Shown one piece after another: positions 1 through 11,700 of a stretch of 64,000 nt of DNA (within the stretch, counting starts at the first letter, position 1; each line of letters starts with the position of its first letter). Where the stretch lies: NCBI GenBank assembly GCA_003254885.1, contig QANT01002236.1, forward strand, positions 1-64,000, in the 5' to 3' direction. The stretch comes from Purshia tridentata. Taxonomy: Eukaryota; Streptophyta; Magnoliopsida; Rosales; Rosaceae. The position numbers were made by a program, and so were the translations under genes. Below the pieces are notes generated by a model. It had not been told where the DNA came from and did no database searches. It saw only the letters and a program-made list of their open reading frames with translations.

Positions 1-1134
1 CCATCCCTAGTGGGGGGGGAGGTGGGGGTGAGGGGTCCGGTGAGGGAGGGAGGAAGAGAGATTTTTATTTTTTTTACTGCAGGGCAAAAAGGGAAAAAAA
101 TGGAAAAAAGTTAAGAGGGTGGTCAACTCAGCATCAAAGGATGGTCGGTATAGCCTGGGCCAATTTGGTATTTTCTTTCTACTGGTAATATAATAACGTC
201 ATATTGCAATTTGGTTTACCGCGAAAAATGAATAATAGTGCTCGAGGATCACATTAATTAATCAATTATATTTGGAGTCCAAAAGAAAGATCAATTATAT
301 TTCAAGTGGTGTTTTAATTACTAATTACTCGTAATATAAAACAAATGATTTTTATTTGGCTCACAAAATAGTTCACTCATATCATCTATTTCTCTAGCAT
401 AACTTGTTGATCGAGTATTATAAAAATTTCAAATCAATTTCAACATTGTTGAATTGAGAGTCGATCTTTTTATGAACATGTTTTATGCTTAATAATATGT
501 TTATATACCTTGTATTATGTGTGAGTCTAAATTTAGTAAATCTTTAATGAGTTGAGATTCCATTAAGTTTAATTTATGTATTATAAAGATTCATTTTGTT
601 GATGTATACTTTATTTTAATATATAGTATGAGTTGAATGAATAATATATAGTATGAGTTGGGGCTCTTGTAAATTACTTTGAACCATCCAACTAAAATTT
701 TTGTGTTGGACTAAATTCATTAAATATGAATATAAATAATATATATGTTAAAATTTTAGTCGTTAGTTGTTGGTAATAAATGAATTTTAGAACTCTATAA
801 GTTACACATTGTGACACCTTTAGTGAAAAAAAAATAATATATATGTTAAAATTTTAGTTGTTAGTTGTTGGTAATAAATGAATTTTAGAACTCCATAAGT
901 TACACATTGTGACACCTTTAGTGAAAAAAATTCAAGAAAAAAATTTGGGTACTTTGAAACATCAAATGGCACCAAATGATATTAAAAAAAAATTGTAACT
1001 AATAAATTAGTTATGTACATGACGAAGCCAGAAGTTCAGAACACAAAAAAATTAAAAAATTGAACAATATTATCCTCCTATCCCAAGACTGCGAACCACT
1101 AATCCCATTTACAACTCTCTCAAACCCACCAATC
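1..1134. other. AT-rich left-edge spacer, no gene seen
   Basis: No convincing coding region is visible on either strand. The first 60 bases are purine-rich (runs of G and GA). The rest is AT-rich non-coding DNA with one tandem duplication, listed separately. The end nearest 1134 is probably the 3' flank of the leftward gene that stops at 1135. Confidence 0.6.
735..930. repeat. 98-base tandem duplication, two units
   Basis: Units 735-832 and 833-930 are directly adjacent and differ at about two positions (tagtcgtt/tagttgtt and actctat/actccat). Such high identity in non-coding DNA points to a recent duplication. No coding potential or family resemblance was recognised. Confidence 0.9.
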
Positions 1135-1809
1135 TCACACGCGTGGAATACAACGAAGAGCCGCCTTAGCCAACGCGCTAATGAAGCGCGACCGACATTT
1201 CAGCGGTCTCATCAGACCCGATTGCCCTTTCACTCCACTCCTTCCACCGGCTAAAACTGCTTGATCCCCACCGTTCACCGGAAACATCTGTACCGGAGCA
1301 CGCCGACTCTGACGCTTCCTTATGTCACTCAGCTCCATCTCCGGCTGGTGGTACTTCACCAACCCTATCAGCGCCTTGTGCTTCCGCGAATTGCTCGACA
1401 GCGACCGGCAGTTCCCGGTTGCCGGTGACCGGAGGGAGCTGGAACGAGCTGGTGAGAAATGCGAGTGAGAATCCGAGTTGGGTGACAATCTGAAAGATTC
1501 GGATCTGGAGCGAAATGGGTCGTTGATTTGAGGCATTCGGTTCGGAATGGAAATTGGTTCTGCGTAAGGGATGGATTTTCCGCAGAAAAGAACGGTGTCA
1601 ATGGGGGAATACCCATTTGGAACTGTGGAGAATTCGAAGAAGTCTGATGGGTCAGAAGGAGAGGTTGGGTTTTGTTGTTGGTCAGTGTCATTGTGAAGTG
1701 GGAGATCACAAAGAGAAAGTGCATCTTCTTGATCTTCTTCTGGGTCTTCAAATTCTTGAACTGGGTCTTGTAATTGGAGCTTGTACATGGTGGGGGAGGT
1801 GTCTTCCAT
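1135..1809 (-). CDS. Uncharacterised plant protein, paralogue of the gene at 13788
   Basis: Single-exon protein of 224 residues. The start is the ATG at 1809; the frame stays open to 2031, but that stretch contains the TATA-like element and reads as leader. Motifs in order: SLCDLP (about residues 28-33), FFEF, FCGKSIPY, a Ser/Arg-rich middle, MELSDIRKRQSRRAP, and a basic C-terminus. The gene at 13788 on the other strand has the same motifs in the same order with similar spacing, so the two are paralogues. No enzymatic domain, signal peptide or membrane segment is visible. The acidic N-terminus, Ser/Arg-rich core and basic tail suggest a disordered regulatory or scaffold protein. I do not know its function; the family appears plant-specific as far as I recall. 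Confidence 0.8.
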   Translation of the reverse strand: MEDTSPTMYKLQLQDPVQEFEDPEEDQEDALSLCDLPLHNDTDQQQNPTSPSDPSDFFEFSTVPNGYSPIDTVLFCGKSIPYAEPISIPNRMPQINDPFRSRSESFRLSPNSDSHSHFSPARSSSLRSPATGNCRSLSSNSRKHKALIGLVKYHQPEMELSDIRKRQSRRAPVQMFPVNGGDQAVLAGGRSGVKGQSGLMRPLKCRSRFISALAKAALRCIPRV

Positions 1810-1896
1810 TGCTGATGTGAGTAGAAGATGAAATGGGCAAGTAGTAGTGGAGATGTGATGTTGTTGTTGGTGGTGTTTGTTAATTGGGTTAAAGGG

Positions 1897-1905
1897 TTTA
1901 TATAT
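1897..1905 (-). promoter_or_regulatory. TATA box of the leftward gene starting at 1809
   Basis: TATATAAA on the minus strand, about 90 bases before the ATG at 1809. That leaves room for a leader of roughly 60 bases. It also supports the 1809 start over the longer open frame. Confidence 0.5.
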
Positions 1906-2218
1906 GGAGTAAAAAACTAAAAGTGATGGGGCTTCTAGAAATGGAGGTTGGCGTTGGCGTTGGTTCTCAGGCTTCGACTTGAAGTGGTTGTTGAAAATTT
2001 GATCAAACAAAGCAGAGCAGAGTTTAGTCACTTGACTTTGTGAATTGTGATTGACTAAGCAGGTAAAGATTAAACGCGCGAAACAGAGAGGATCAGAGGA
2101 CGGGTTGTCTAGAAGTAGACTAAAATAAAAGAAAGAAAATTGGTGAGTGCGTGAAGAAAATTGGTGGGTGTGAGAAGAAAACGAAAGCCGAAAAGGGTGT
2201 TAAAAAAAGAAAAGAAAA

Positions 2219-2290
2219 GGGGCATTCCGAGAATTGAACTCGGGACCTCTCGCACCCTAAGCGAGAATCATACCACTAGACCAAATGCCC
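2219..2290 (-). tRNA. trnP-AGG: tRNA-Pro (anticodon AGG)
   Basis: A 72-base cloverleaf on the minus strand. The acceptor arm GGGCATT pairs perfectly with AATGCCC. The anticodon stem CTCGC/GCGAG encloses a TTAGGGT loop with anticodon AGG. The T arm carries GAGTTCAATTC, matching the B box, and TGGTCTAGTGG matches the A box. There is no intron and CCA is not encoded. Downstream on the minus strand, T-rich runs (2202-2218) can serve as a pol III terminator. It lies in the 650 bases between two divergent protein genes. Confidence 0.95.
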
Positions 2291-2464
2291 GATGATGTTT
2301 AATTTTTTTTCGTAATTTTATATATATCTTTTTTTCTTCCAAGTTTTTTTCGCTTTTTTGCGGGGGCCGACTATCTTTCTCTGTCCGAGGAATGTTAAAC
2401 CCTGAAATTTGGTGAGTCTCTGTAGCTCAGTACTCAGAATCAGAGTGGAGAGACGTGGAGCAAA

Positions 2465-2596
2465 ATGGCAAGAACGGCTCTGCTTCACTTGTTACGATCA
2501 CACTCCAAACGGCTCGCAGCGTCCTCTAACTTCGTTTCAGGTTCTTCAACGTTCATTGCTTACCCAATTTTCAATTTATTCATCTTTTAGGGTTTA

Positions 2597-2660
<64 letters not shown>

Positions 2661-4373
2661 CATTTACATTTTTCATTTTTAAGTAATCGGAATATATAAG
2701 CTCCGCAGTACATTCACTACCCGATTGACCACTTCACAAGAATCACAACAAGCTCAATTTTATCCTTTTTTTTAATTTTTTTCATTTAATAATTTTTGCG
2801 CAGAGACCATTGTCAGGATCTTATACTTTGTTGACTAATTAGACACCTTTGGCTTAGCTTCTGGCTTGAGAAAATTCAATATGGCGAAAAGGATGTGCCT
2901 TTTTCTCTTTCAGCCTTTCATCAATCCTTTATTTAGTGTAAATTATGTTTGTGAAAATCATATTCTTTGCACCCAGACTGTGCTAGTGTGCTTTGCTATT
3001 ATTCTTGGAAACCCTTTTTCCAAAACCAAAGTGTTTCATTGTTTTTTCCTTCGAGGAGAGTGTTTTCTGGCAATTGGGCCATTTTGTTGGGCTAGAATCA
3101 GGCCATTTTGATATTCAGAGCATTACTAGTTTGGAGCGTATAACTGGTAGCAAACTGTTTTGGATATGGTAACTGTAGGATATGTCCTTAGGTTTAACTC
3201 TAGCACCAATCTTCAGTTCCCTTCAAACCTTTTTCTCCGCTTTTATCAACATGTTACTTAGGCTTTGATATGTCCTTGACCATGATGCAAGCACGGTTCC
3301 AAGCTGTGGGCACTGTTGATATAATGCTACCGTTTTCTCTTTTAAATGAAACTTATGGATTGTTAAGGTTGTACTCTGTTCTCATCAACAAACCTGTAAA
3401 ATAAAAAAATAAAAAGAACTAGCATCCATTATTTCATAATGAAATTGTATTTGATATGCTAAAACTACAACATTTGTGGGGTTATAGAAGCTAGGTCCAA
3501 GTTCAACCCCCGTGAGATTCCAATGTAATTTTTTCATTAATTTGCATTGTCTTCAAACTTGTGTTTACCTGTGAATCTCTCTCTCTCACTATTACGATTA
3601 TAATATTTTTGTAACTTTTTTGTTATGAATTTGCTATCCAAAGTTCCATGTTCCATCTACTTTTCCCCCCCTAATAGTTATATTTGTCACTACTTTTGGT
3701 AGTAAAATCTTTTGTTTCAGGGTGTCAACCTTGTAGGTCTGGAGCATGGGCACATGGCCTGAACCCCAAACCCAGTTTTAAATCTGGTGTCGAGATAAAT
3801 GCTTTTCAGAAAAGATGGGCTTCTCATGCCACAATAAAGGAGGATGATGGCAAAATCAGCATTGGACCACGTAGAGGGGCTGAAGCTGGGGAAGATGAGA
3901 AAGACTCTGGGGTTGTTTACAATGGTCCAATCTCATCTACTATCAAGAAAGTGAAACTTCTCTCACTTTCAACCTGCTGCCTTTCTGTATCCTTAGGCCC
4001 TGTGATAACCTTCATGACATCTCCTGACATGAATGTGATCATAAAGGGCGCTGTGGCATCTTCAGTGATATTCTTGAGTGCTTCTACCACAGCTGCCCTT
4101 CACTGGTTCGTGACCCCATACATTCACAAGCTTAGGTGGAAGCCTGGTTCAGACAGTTTTGAGGTGGAAATGTTGTCATGGCTGGCAACGTCCATCCCAA
4201 GGACTATCAAGTTTGCTGATATCCGGCCGCCAGAGACCAATAGGCCTTTTGTGACTTTCAAGGCCAATGGAAGCTTTTACTTCGTTGACGCTGAACATTG
4301 TCATAACAAGGCTTTGTTAGCAAGGCTGACCCCACAGAAATCAACTCGTGAATCGGCTTTCAAGAACTTGTGA
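2465..4373 (+). CDS. TMEM70-like mitochondrial inner-membrane protein
   Basis: Two coding exons, 2465-2540 and 3721-4373, joined in frame across a 1,180-base GT-AG intron; 242 residues. The N-terminus (MARTALLHLLRSHSKRL) is rich in Arg, Ser and Leu with no acid, typical of a mitochondrial presequence. Two hydrophobic segments lie at about 103-124 and 130-155. The C-terminal part carries the FVTFKANGSFYFVD-type block that I associate with the TMEM70/TMEM186/TMEM223 family. Human TMEM70 helps assemble the ATP synthase c-ring; a similar role here is inference. The intron holds a long CT microsatellite. Family assignment rests on recalled similarity of the membrane hairpin and C-terminal block, so a different mitochondrial membrane protein is possible. 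Confidence 0.75.
2600..2656. repeat. (CT)28 microsatellite
   Basis: An uninterrupted CT tract of about 57 bases in the first intron of the TMEM70-like gene, close to its 5' end. Long pure dinucleotide tracts like this are usually highly variable in length. Confidence 0.97.
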
Positions 4374-5712
4374 TCATTTGATGTGAGTTCTCGGAAGTTT
4401 ACCTCTTGGTGGCTGAATTATGTTATACAAGTGATGTATTGCGATGAGCCTATGTGGGTACTTACACCTTTTTTAATTTATTCATGAGACACCAGTTTCA
4501 TGTTTTTGGATAAAGAAATAATTAATTTTTGGGTTATTTGCTATGGATAAATGATTAGTGTGGTCTGCACACCAAATCAATTTGTTTATCATTACTGATT
4601 TAATATTTTTGCCCCATTTTGTTTTTAAGTTTCACATATTTTGGAAGAGGTCAATACCATTTTGTTCAACACTGTTGATTCCAGGACTGTCCTCGCAAGC
4701 CATAAAGAGCTGCTTTGTGGCTACCTCTACCTCCCCACAAGGCCACAACAATGCTAGAATGAGTTGTGGGTTAAAAGTAGTTCTTAAGGGAAGAATTGAC
4801 AAAATTTTGCAACAATTTGCTTTCATATAAATTGAAAATTATATAGGGTTCAAAAGAATATATGTAGCTATTTTCTTGAACCTGCTGCTCCCAAGCCAAA
4901 CGCGCTCAAATAATATAAGTAAGGTAGAAACAGAATTAAGAGAAGATGGCAAGGTCATTATTATTATTCTTCTCTTATCTATTTTCAACCAAAGTAGTCT
5001 TGATTTATGTAACATAGATTCAAAAGTTTTTTGGATAGAGAAAGAAGTCGTTAGGAGAGATGCTAGAGAGACCACATTTTGGGTACCACATCTGTATTAG
5101 AGGTGAAGTTCACCAATACAAGTAAATCTCATCTCTATTAATGAGGTGATAAATGTGGTAAACTTAGCATTATTGAATAATTAGAATGTGAAATCACTTA
5201 CTATCAAATTGAGTTGCAAAGTCAACTTCAAGAATCTTGTAAAGAGAAACCAGTCTTATGCGCATGTTATCGTCTGTCCCTCTCCCTCCCTCTCCGAATA
5301 TTGCAAAGAGGTCAAAAGAGTGGTGAAAAATGATACGCATTGTTGTTTAACCAAACATAAATTTGAAACAAAACTAAGACACAAATTAAAAAAAGGTAAA
5401 GAAATTAGAAGCGTAGGAAGAAGTTGAAAGTCAATAGCTGTTAAAGAAAAAAGAAGGATCCCAAGTTCAAAAGTCACAATGGAAAACAAAAAACAAAAAG
5501 GTGAAGGACTCCAGATTATAGTAGACCCGCCACCGCCTATCAAGCACCCAGTTCTGCGAACAGCCACGAGAAGACGGTGGGGACTTAAAACAATAACCAG
5601 CAAAACAGATGACACTCAAACGGCCACTGGAAATACAAGTAGCAAGAACCCATGCTTTATTGTAACTATACTGATGATAGCCTTCACTTACAGGACTCGC
5701 AAAGCGCACAAT
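4374..5712. other. Convergent intergenic region (two 3' flanks)
   Basis: This lies between the stop codons of the rightward TMEM70-like gene and the leftward EF-1 alpha gene, so it holds both 3' UTRs. AATAA-like signals occur at both ends. No gene was recognised. The stretch around 5040-5150 looks like a dispersed repeat, but no termini could be fixed. Confidence 0.6.
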
Positions 5713-7530
5713 TCACTTCTTCTTGGCTGCAGACTTGGTCACCTTGGCTCCGCTAGGATCCTTCTTCTCCACACTCTTTATGACTCCCACAGCAACAGTC
5801 TGACGCATGTCCCTGACAGCAAATCGACCAAGTGGAGGATACTCCGAGAAAGTCTCAACCACCATGGGCTTAGTGGGAATCATCTTAACAAACCCAGCAT
5901 CACCATTCTTCAAAAACTTGGGCTCCTTCTCCAGTTCCTTGCCAGACCTTCTGTCAATCTTGGTCAGAATCTCAGAAAACTTTACAGCAATGTGGGAGGT
6001 GTGGCAATCCAGCACAGGGGCATAACCGTTTCCAATCTGGCCAGGGTGATTCATGATGATGACTTGGGATGTGAAGTTGGCTGCTTCCTTAGCTGGGTCA
6101 TCCTTAGAATTTGAGGCAACATACCCACGCTTCAGATCCTTGACTGCAACGTTCTTCACATTGAACCCAACATTGTCCCCTGGAAGAGCCTCCTGAAGAG
6201 CCTCGTGGTGCATCTCCACAGACTTTACTTCAGTTGTCAGTCCAGAGGGTCCAAAGGTCACAACAATACCAGGCTTAATGACACCAGTCTCAACACGTCC
6301 GACCGGGACAGTACCAATGCCACCAATCTTGTACACATCCTGAAGTGGAAGTCGGAGGGGCTTGTCTGAGGGCCTCTTGGGCTCATTTATCAAGTCAAGG
6401 GCCTCAAGAAGGGTGGGACCCTTGTACCAGTCAAGGTTGGTGGACCTCTCAATCATGTTATCACCCTCAAACCCAGAGATGGGAACAAAGGGAATTTTAT
6501 CTGGATTGTACCCAACCTTCTTCAGATAAGATGAGACTTCCTTCACAATTTCATCATACCTTGCTTTTGAGTACTTTGGAGTTGTAGCATCCATCTATGA
6601 AATAAAAACAATTGATATCAGCCACAATAAAGTAAAATTTAGACAAACCCGAATTGATCTCAATTGATAATCAATTCAAATAAAGTAAAATTCAATTTTA
6701 GACAAACAATAAGAATTGATACTCAATTTCTTTATGAAAACAAAAAAAGAGAGAACAAAGGAAAAGAAATGTATGTCTCATGGCCAGTCCCAGATGGTAA
6801 ATGCAGCAATGCCGCTCCACAAGGTGATGGAATATGAGACCACCCCATAACGGAGGAGCTCCCATGAATGAGAGGACCGTCGACGTTTCAGGGCTTTCTT
6901 TGTGACGTTTACTTGGGAATCTACAAACATTAACACTGCTTGCTCCCTTTTTAAAGCATGAGAATTCCAGAGAGAAATCTCACGTCACATTTACAAGATA
7001 CTCAGTTACAAACACAAACAAGATACTCATTTACTGTGAATTACTAAAACACAATGTCCCAAACATACCTTGTTGCAGCAGCAAATCATTTGCTTAACAC
7101 CAAGAGTAAAGGCGAGAAGAGCATGCTCACGGGTCTGACCATCCTTGGAAATGCCAGCTTCAAAACCTCCAGTGGTGGAGTCAATAATGAGGACAGCACA
7201 GTCAGCCTGAGAAGTTCCAGTAATCATGTTCTTGATGAAGTCACGATGACCAGGAGCATCAATGACAGTGCAGTAGTACTTGGTAGTCTCAAACTTCCAA
7301 AGGGCAATATCTATGGTAATACCACGCTCACGCTCAGCCTTGAGCTTGTCAAGCACCCAAGCATACTTGAATGATCTCTTGTTCATCTCAGCAGCCTCCT
7401 TTTCAAACCTCTCAATCACACGCTTGTCAATACCTCCAAGCTTGTAGATCAAATGGCCAGTGGTGGTTGACTTCCCAGAGTCAACATGACCAATGACCAC
7501 AATGTTGATGTGAAACTTCTCCTTACCCAT
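5713..7530 (-). CDS. EF1A: Translation elongation factor EF-1 alpha
   Basis: Two coding exons, 7069-7530 (residues 1-154) and 5713-6594 (155-447), joined across a 474-base GT-AG intron. The product is 447 residues, the normal plant length. EF-1 alpha is the cytosolic GTPase that delivers aminoacyl-tRNA to the ribosomal A site. Visible GTPase motifs: G1 GHVDSGKS (14-21), the switch region RERGITID, G3 DAPGH (91-95) and G4 NKMD (153-156). G4 is split by the intron between K154 and M155, a usual site in plant genes. Domains II and III are complete and the C-terminus is Lys-rich. The start has the usual MGKEK. Upstream are a leader intron and a typical promoter, listed separately. All key residues look intact. 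Confidence 0.99.
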
Positions 7531-7550
7531 GATGAAGTGTTAAGTTGAAA

Positions 7551-8475
7551 CTGTTCATGAAGATACAAAAAATGTAAGAGACCCAGTCATAAACTCCAGG
7601 AAACAGATCTATTTGACAAATCAATTTCAAAAAGTCACCAACGGCATAGCAAGTTAAACCTGAAAACTAAATCAATATCAAAAGCAAAATTTTATTCATC
7701 CATGAAGAGAATGGCTTAATGCAAAGCTACTTCATGGAAAACAAACATGTTGGGAAAACAATTACTAAACTAAGAAATTACAATTGCTCTAAATATAAAA
7801 GAAATTAAAATAAATGCAGAACTTCAATAAAGAAATATTTAAAATTATAGATGACTAGAACTGTAGCCAGGTTTTCCAGATTAAAAAGGAATTTAGGACA
7901 GCAAGAATACACCAATATAAAACAAATAGGATAAAATAAAATAAAATACCACAGAACCAAAAAGAGGGAGCAGGTTTGGACAACAGCGTCAGATCTAACA
8001 AACGGGGACATTATTGTAATATAAGCAATTAATAAAAGAACCATGCAAATCAAACTTAACATGATAAAAACTCCAACTTACAGATAATAAAATTCCCTAA
8101 TGCACATAAGTCGAAATTCATATCCGATGACTAATTTCAACCAGACTTAATCAGATGATTAAAGAAATAACAGAAGCAGATCATTACGATAAAACCATTT
8201 ATATAAAAAAAAACCATACAATGAATCAGATCAACAAGAAAAAATCAAAACATTGAATCATTCAACAACATCAAAAAATCAAACAAAAAAGCTATATAAC
8301 AAGCTTGAATATTAATAAGAATCGGGGAACGATGCATGCGATTCAAAGCCAATGCTGATTCAAAAATCACAATCAAATCGAAGTGATCCAGCAGACTCGC
8401 AATGCGATCAATAGCAACGAACGAAACAAATCGATATTAAGATCATATGAAAGCGAGAAAGAGAGAGGTCGAACC
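7551..8475 (-). other. Leader (5' UTR) intron of EF-1 alpha
   Basis: On the minus strand an acceptor, ACAG, ends at 7551 just before a 20-base leader segment and the ATG at 7530. Upstream the best donors are CAG|GTTCGA at 8507 and 8475, two copies of one sequence. Plant EF-1 alpha genes commonly have a leader intron that raises expression. The intervening DNA is AT-rich and non-coding, as expected. Splice sites are predicted, not observed. Confidence 0.65.
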
Positions 8476-8522
8476 TGATAGAAAGCGAGAAAGAGAGAGA
8501 TCGAACCTGATAGAAAGCGAGA
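8449..8522. repeat. 32-base tandem duplication carrying the leader splice donor
   Basis: Units 8449-8480 and 8481-8512 differ at one base (ggtcg/gatcg), followed by 10 bases of a third copy. Each unit contains the candidate donor CAG|GTTCGA of the EF-1 alpha leader exon, read on the minus strand. Confidence 0.9.
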
Positions 8523-8523
8523 G

Positions 8524-8645
8524 AACTGTGCTAAAACCCTAGCGCCGAGAGAGTGAGAGTGAGAGAGACAGAGTACCGAGAGGCGATTTGAGTGAATTTT
8601 ATACCGGAGGAACTTCCACTGTGATTCCGAAAGTACCCCTGGTGT
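8524..8645 (-). promoter_or_regulatory. EF-1 alpha core promoter
   Basis: On the minus strand, TATAAAAT lies at 8596-8603. A sequence close to the plant TEF box (AGGGGTACTTTCGG) lies just upstream near 8630-8640. A telo-box core AAACCCTA sits at 8534-8541 in the opposite orientation, in the leader exon. TATA, TEF box and telo box together are the known signature of plant EF-1 alpha promoters. Transcription probably starts around 8565-8575. Confidence 0.7.
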
Positions 8646-9522
8646 CATCAATTTTATGACGGTGGCGTCGTTCTGTTACTTTTTTTGGCGGGTATTTATA
8701 TCTCCCACTCGCTAAATTGCGCGTTTTGATTTTTTCTTCCCTAATGAGCCAATGAGGGGGCTGCGTTGTCGTGGAGAGTATGCACGCTCTGATATGGAGC
8801 GTGGGAGGGGTGATTTTGTGGTTGGGTTCTATGAGGATTCGGCGGGTAATCCTAGAATGACGCGGGAACCGGGAAACGATCTTGGCAGGCCCAGCTATAT
8901 AATATAAATATGTGATGGACCCTACTGAGGCAGGAAACGGTGTCGTATTGGCCAATGCGATGGGTTTGGACCTTTGGGTTAGCGTGTGCGTGACATTTTG
9001 GTTGTTTATTCCAAGCTCAATAATAATAATTTTATGCGTAATTTATAGGCCGATTCAATTTTTTTTCTATTAGACTAATACTTTAATACTTTTTTATTTT
9101 TAACTAAAATTCAAAAATATTATTCAGATATTTTTAATTTAAAAAATGTGTAATATTTTCTTAAAATTAATGATATGTAAATCTTAATATTATCTTAGTA
9201 TTATCATAATTATTCTAATTGTATATTACTTTAATATTATAATATTATATATCATAATTAATATTATTATATTATCCCATAATTAATAATGGGATTTAAC
9301 AGTACCAAATGAATGATTGACCCTGGTTTGTACATACATTTCAATTATACCAATCAATCGATCGGCTCTAGTTTGTTGACTTTTATATTATGGTTTAGCT
9401 CTAGGATTCTGGGTGAGCTAAACCCTAATATAATGCCTCTACCGAACCCATTCTATACCCTAAAAGGGGTAAGGTGAAAAGATGAGATTTACTCTCAAAA
9501 CTCAGGAAATGAAGCAACTCGA

Positions 9523-9548
9523 ATATATATATATATATATATATATAT
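9523..9548. repeat. (AT)13 microsatellite
   Basis: A pure AT dinucleotide run of 26 bases in the spacer upstream of the EF-1 alpha promoter. Confidence 0.95.
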
Positions 9549-11453
9549 CAACCCAGATATTGGTACAATTGAAATATACCTATATATATATTTTTCTCTT
9601 ACTTATTTAATTATTTTTTATGAGTAAATATAGTTTTGTTATTATATAATATAAACGAATATTATCATTTATCGTTTCAAATTAAAAAAAATAAAATTAG
9701 ATAATTTTGAATATTTTAATTAAAAATGTTTGAACAAATATTATTTTTCATAATTTTTTAAATTAATTTATATTAATTATCTTGATTTAATAAATAATGA
9801 GTCAAAATTTTAAAATGTCTATTTTTTGAACCTTAGTCTAAAAAATTAGATTTAAATATTAATTTAAATTTCTATATAATTTTAGTCCGAATAATCCTTT
9901 AAAATTGGACATATTTCTAATTATTCCTTACTTTTAAATGATGGACACTTTTTTGGGATTGGAGCATACTTTATAATAAGAATAATATTTCAGTCCATAT
10001 AAACAAAACTCCTTATTCCACCGAAATTTTAATGACAACTACACTCTTTTTTATAAATTATTAAAAAGTCAAAACTTTAACTAAGCTTGTAAAAATGGCC
10101 AACTCGATGGGCCGCTTGAAGCCTGCCCAATTTTTAGAGTTGTGGGCCATCCCGGGCTCGTTTGTGCACATAATAATGTTTAGACAGTACATTTTGGCCT
10201 TGAGAGTGGCCTAATCCTGTATTAAGAGTTATAATTGATAAATTATGAGACTTTCTCCATATTTTAGGAAAGATATTACAATGAGATACATTATACATAA
10301 CGTCATAAAATAGTTTACTCTTTACAATGAGATACGTAAAAGTATCATCTTATTAATTAAAACAACATATATATGCTACTTTTATGAGTAAGATTATTTT
10401 TTTATAACAAATCTTTTCTCACGATTCCTTCTTATTAATTGTACAATTTCTTTATATATAAGACTATTTAATTTTAACAAGTAGAGCCAACAATCTCACA
10501 TAAAGTATTTGCAATTTATGATGGGTTAGGTATTATCTCTTCTTTCCTTTTTTCTTTTTGAAAATGTTTAGGTATGTCCATGAATCCCGTTATGCATGTG
10601 TTTAATGCACTTGAAATCTGAACTCTGAGAAATCATAATTTTTGTTATATATATGTAATGATCAATTATTACGATTAATTTCTTAATTAGCCCCAAGAGG
10701 TTGCAGAATGCAGGCTAAATTTGCACCTAGTCTTGATTTAAATTTATCAAAACCATAATATATATTTGGCAACAGATGATTAATATCTTCCTATAAACTA
10801 ATCATATCTTTCAAATGTTTTTAATTTAATTTATTCGGGTCTGCTTCTAGAAGAAATCATAAACAAAACAGAACTAACACCATCCCCGATCAGCATTAAT
10901 TAGCAGCCTATAATTTCCCGAGAAAAAATCAAAACAAGTAGGAAAACTTGCGTTGGTTTTAAAGTTCAACCTCAGTTTTATATTCCATGGGCTCAACCCT
11001 ACCATCAAAGAAAAAAGTAATAAAAGAAGATCGAAAGGCACAACTAGAAAGTTTTGTCACATAGCTAGCCAACTTGTCGTTGCAAAGTTGCAATATTGCA
11101 TACAGTAATTGGCAGTATAACACATCTGTATATTGGCGACACACATGCATGGAATTATTGGACCACACACGTACACCACAAACAAACATGATTGGGGGAG
11201 GTTGTCTGGTGTGATGTGTAGATCTCCTTCCCAAATTTGACTTACTATAATGCTTCTGGAAGTGATTTAATATATTAATACAAGAACAATGCTGGCGTAG
11301 ACAGAGCTGAGGTGGACCTGAAAGTACCCAGAAGATGGGAATATGTGATATTGGGTTTGGCTTGCTAACCAAGAAATCTCAAAGCTAGCTTAAGTCTTCT
11401 ACATGCTCATTGACTGTGATCAGTGCATGGGACCACACCTCGTATATCATCAG

Positions 11454-11700
11454 CTTTGTTTTGCTTATAACATCCTTCCACGTGTATGGTAACTGTTCAT
11501 CATTAATACCTATTACTTTGAAAAAAATTTGATTCACGTATTTTATATTGTTTACTATCTTACTTTGTTTTGCTTATAACATCCTTCCACGTGTATGTTC
11601 ACTGTTCATCATTAATACCTATTACTTTGAAAAAAATTTGATTCACGTTGTTTCAAAATTTCATATTTGATTCACGTATTTTATATTGTTTACTATCTTA
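11454..11700. repeat. 109-base tandem duplication with a partial third unit
   Basis: Unit 1 spans 11454-11562. Unit 2 begins at 11563 and matches it (two mismatches) up to 11647. It is then interrupted by about 29 bases that repeat the flanking TTTGATTCACG, after which the unit's tail resumes at 11677-11700. Each unit contains the G-box-like word CCACGTGT. This is two nested duplication steps in non-coding DNA. Confidence 0.88.

Noticed and set aside
3475-3560. tRNA-like phrase (GGTCCAAGTTCAACCCCCGTG) in the TMEM70-like intron
   Set aside because: It resembles a B box, but no A box, cloverleaf or poly-A tail could be found, so neither a tRNA nor a SINE is supported.
5479-6587. Long plus-strand frames opposite EF-1 alpha
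   Set aside because: They are antisense shadows of a highly conserved coding exon with biased codon use.
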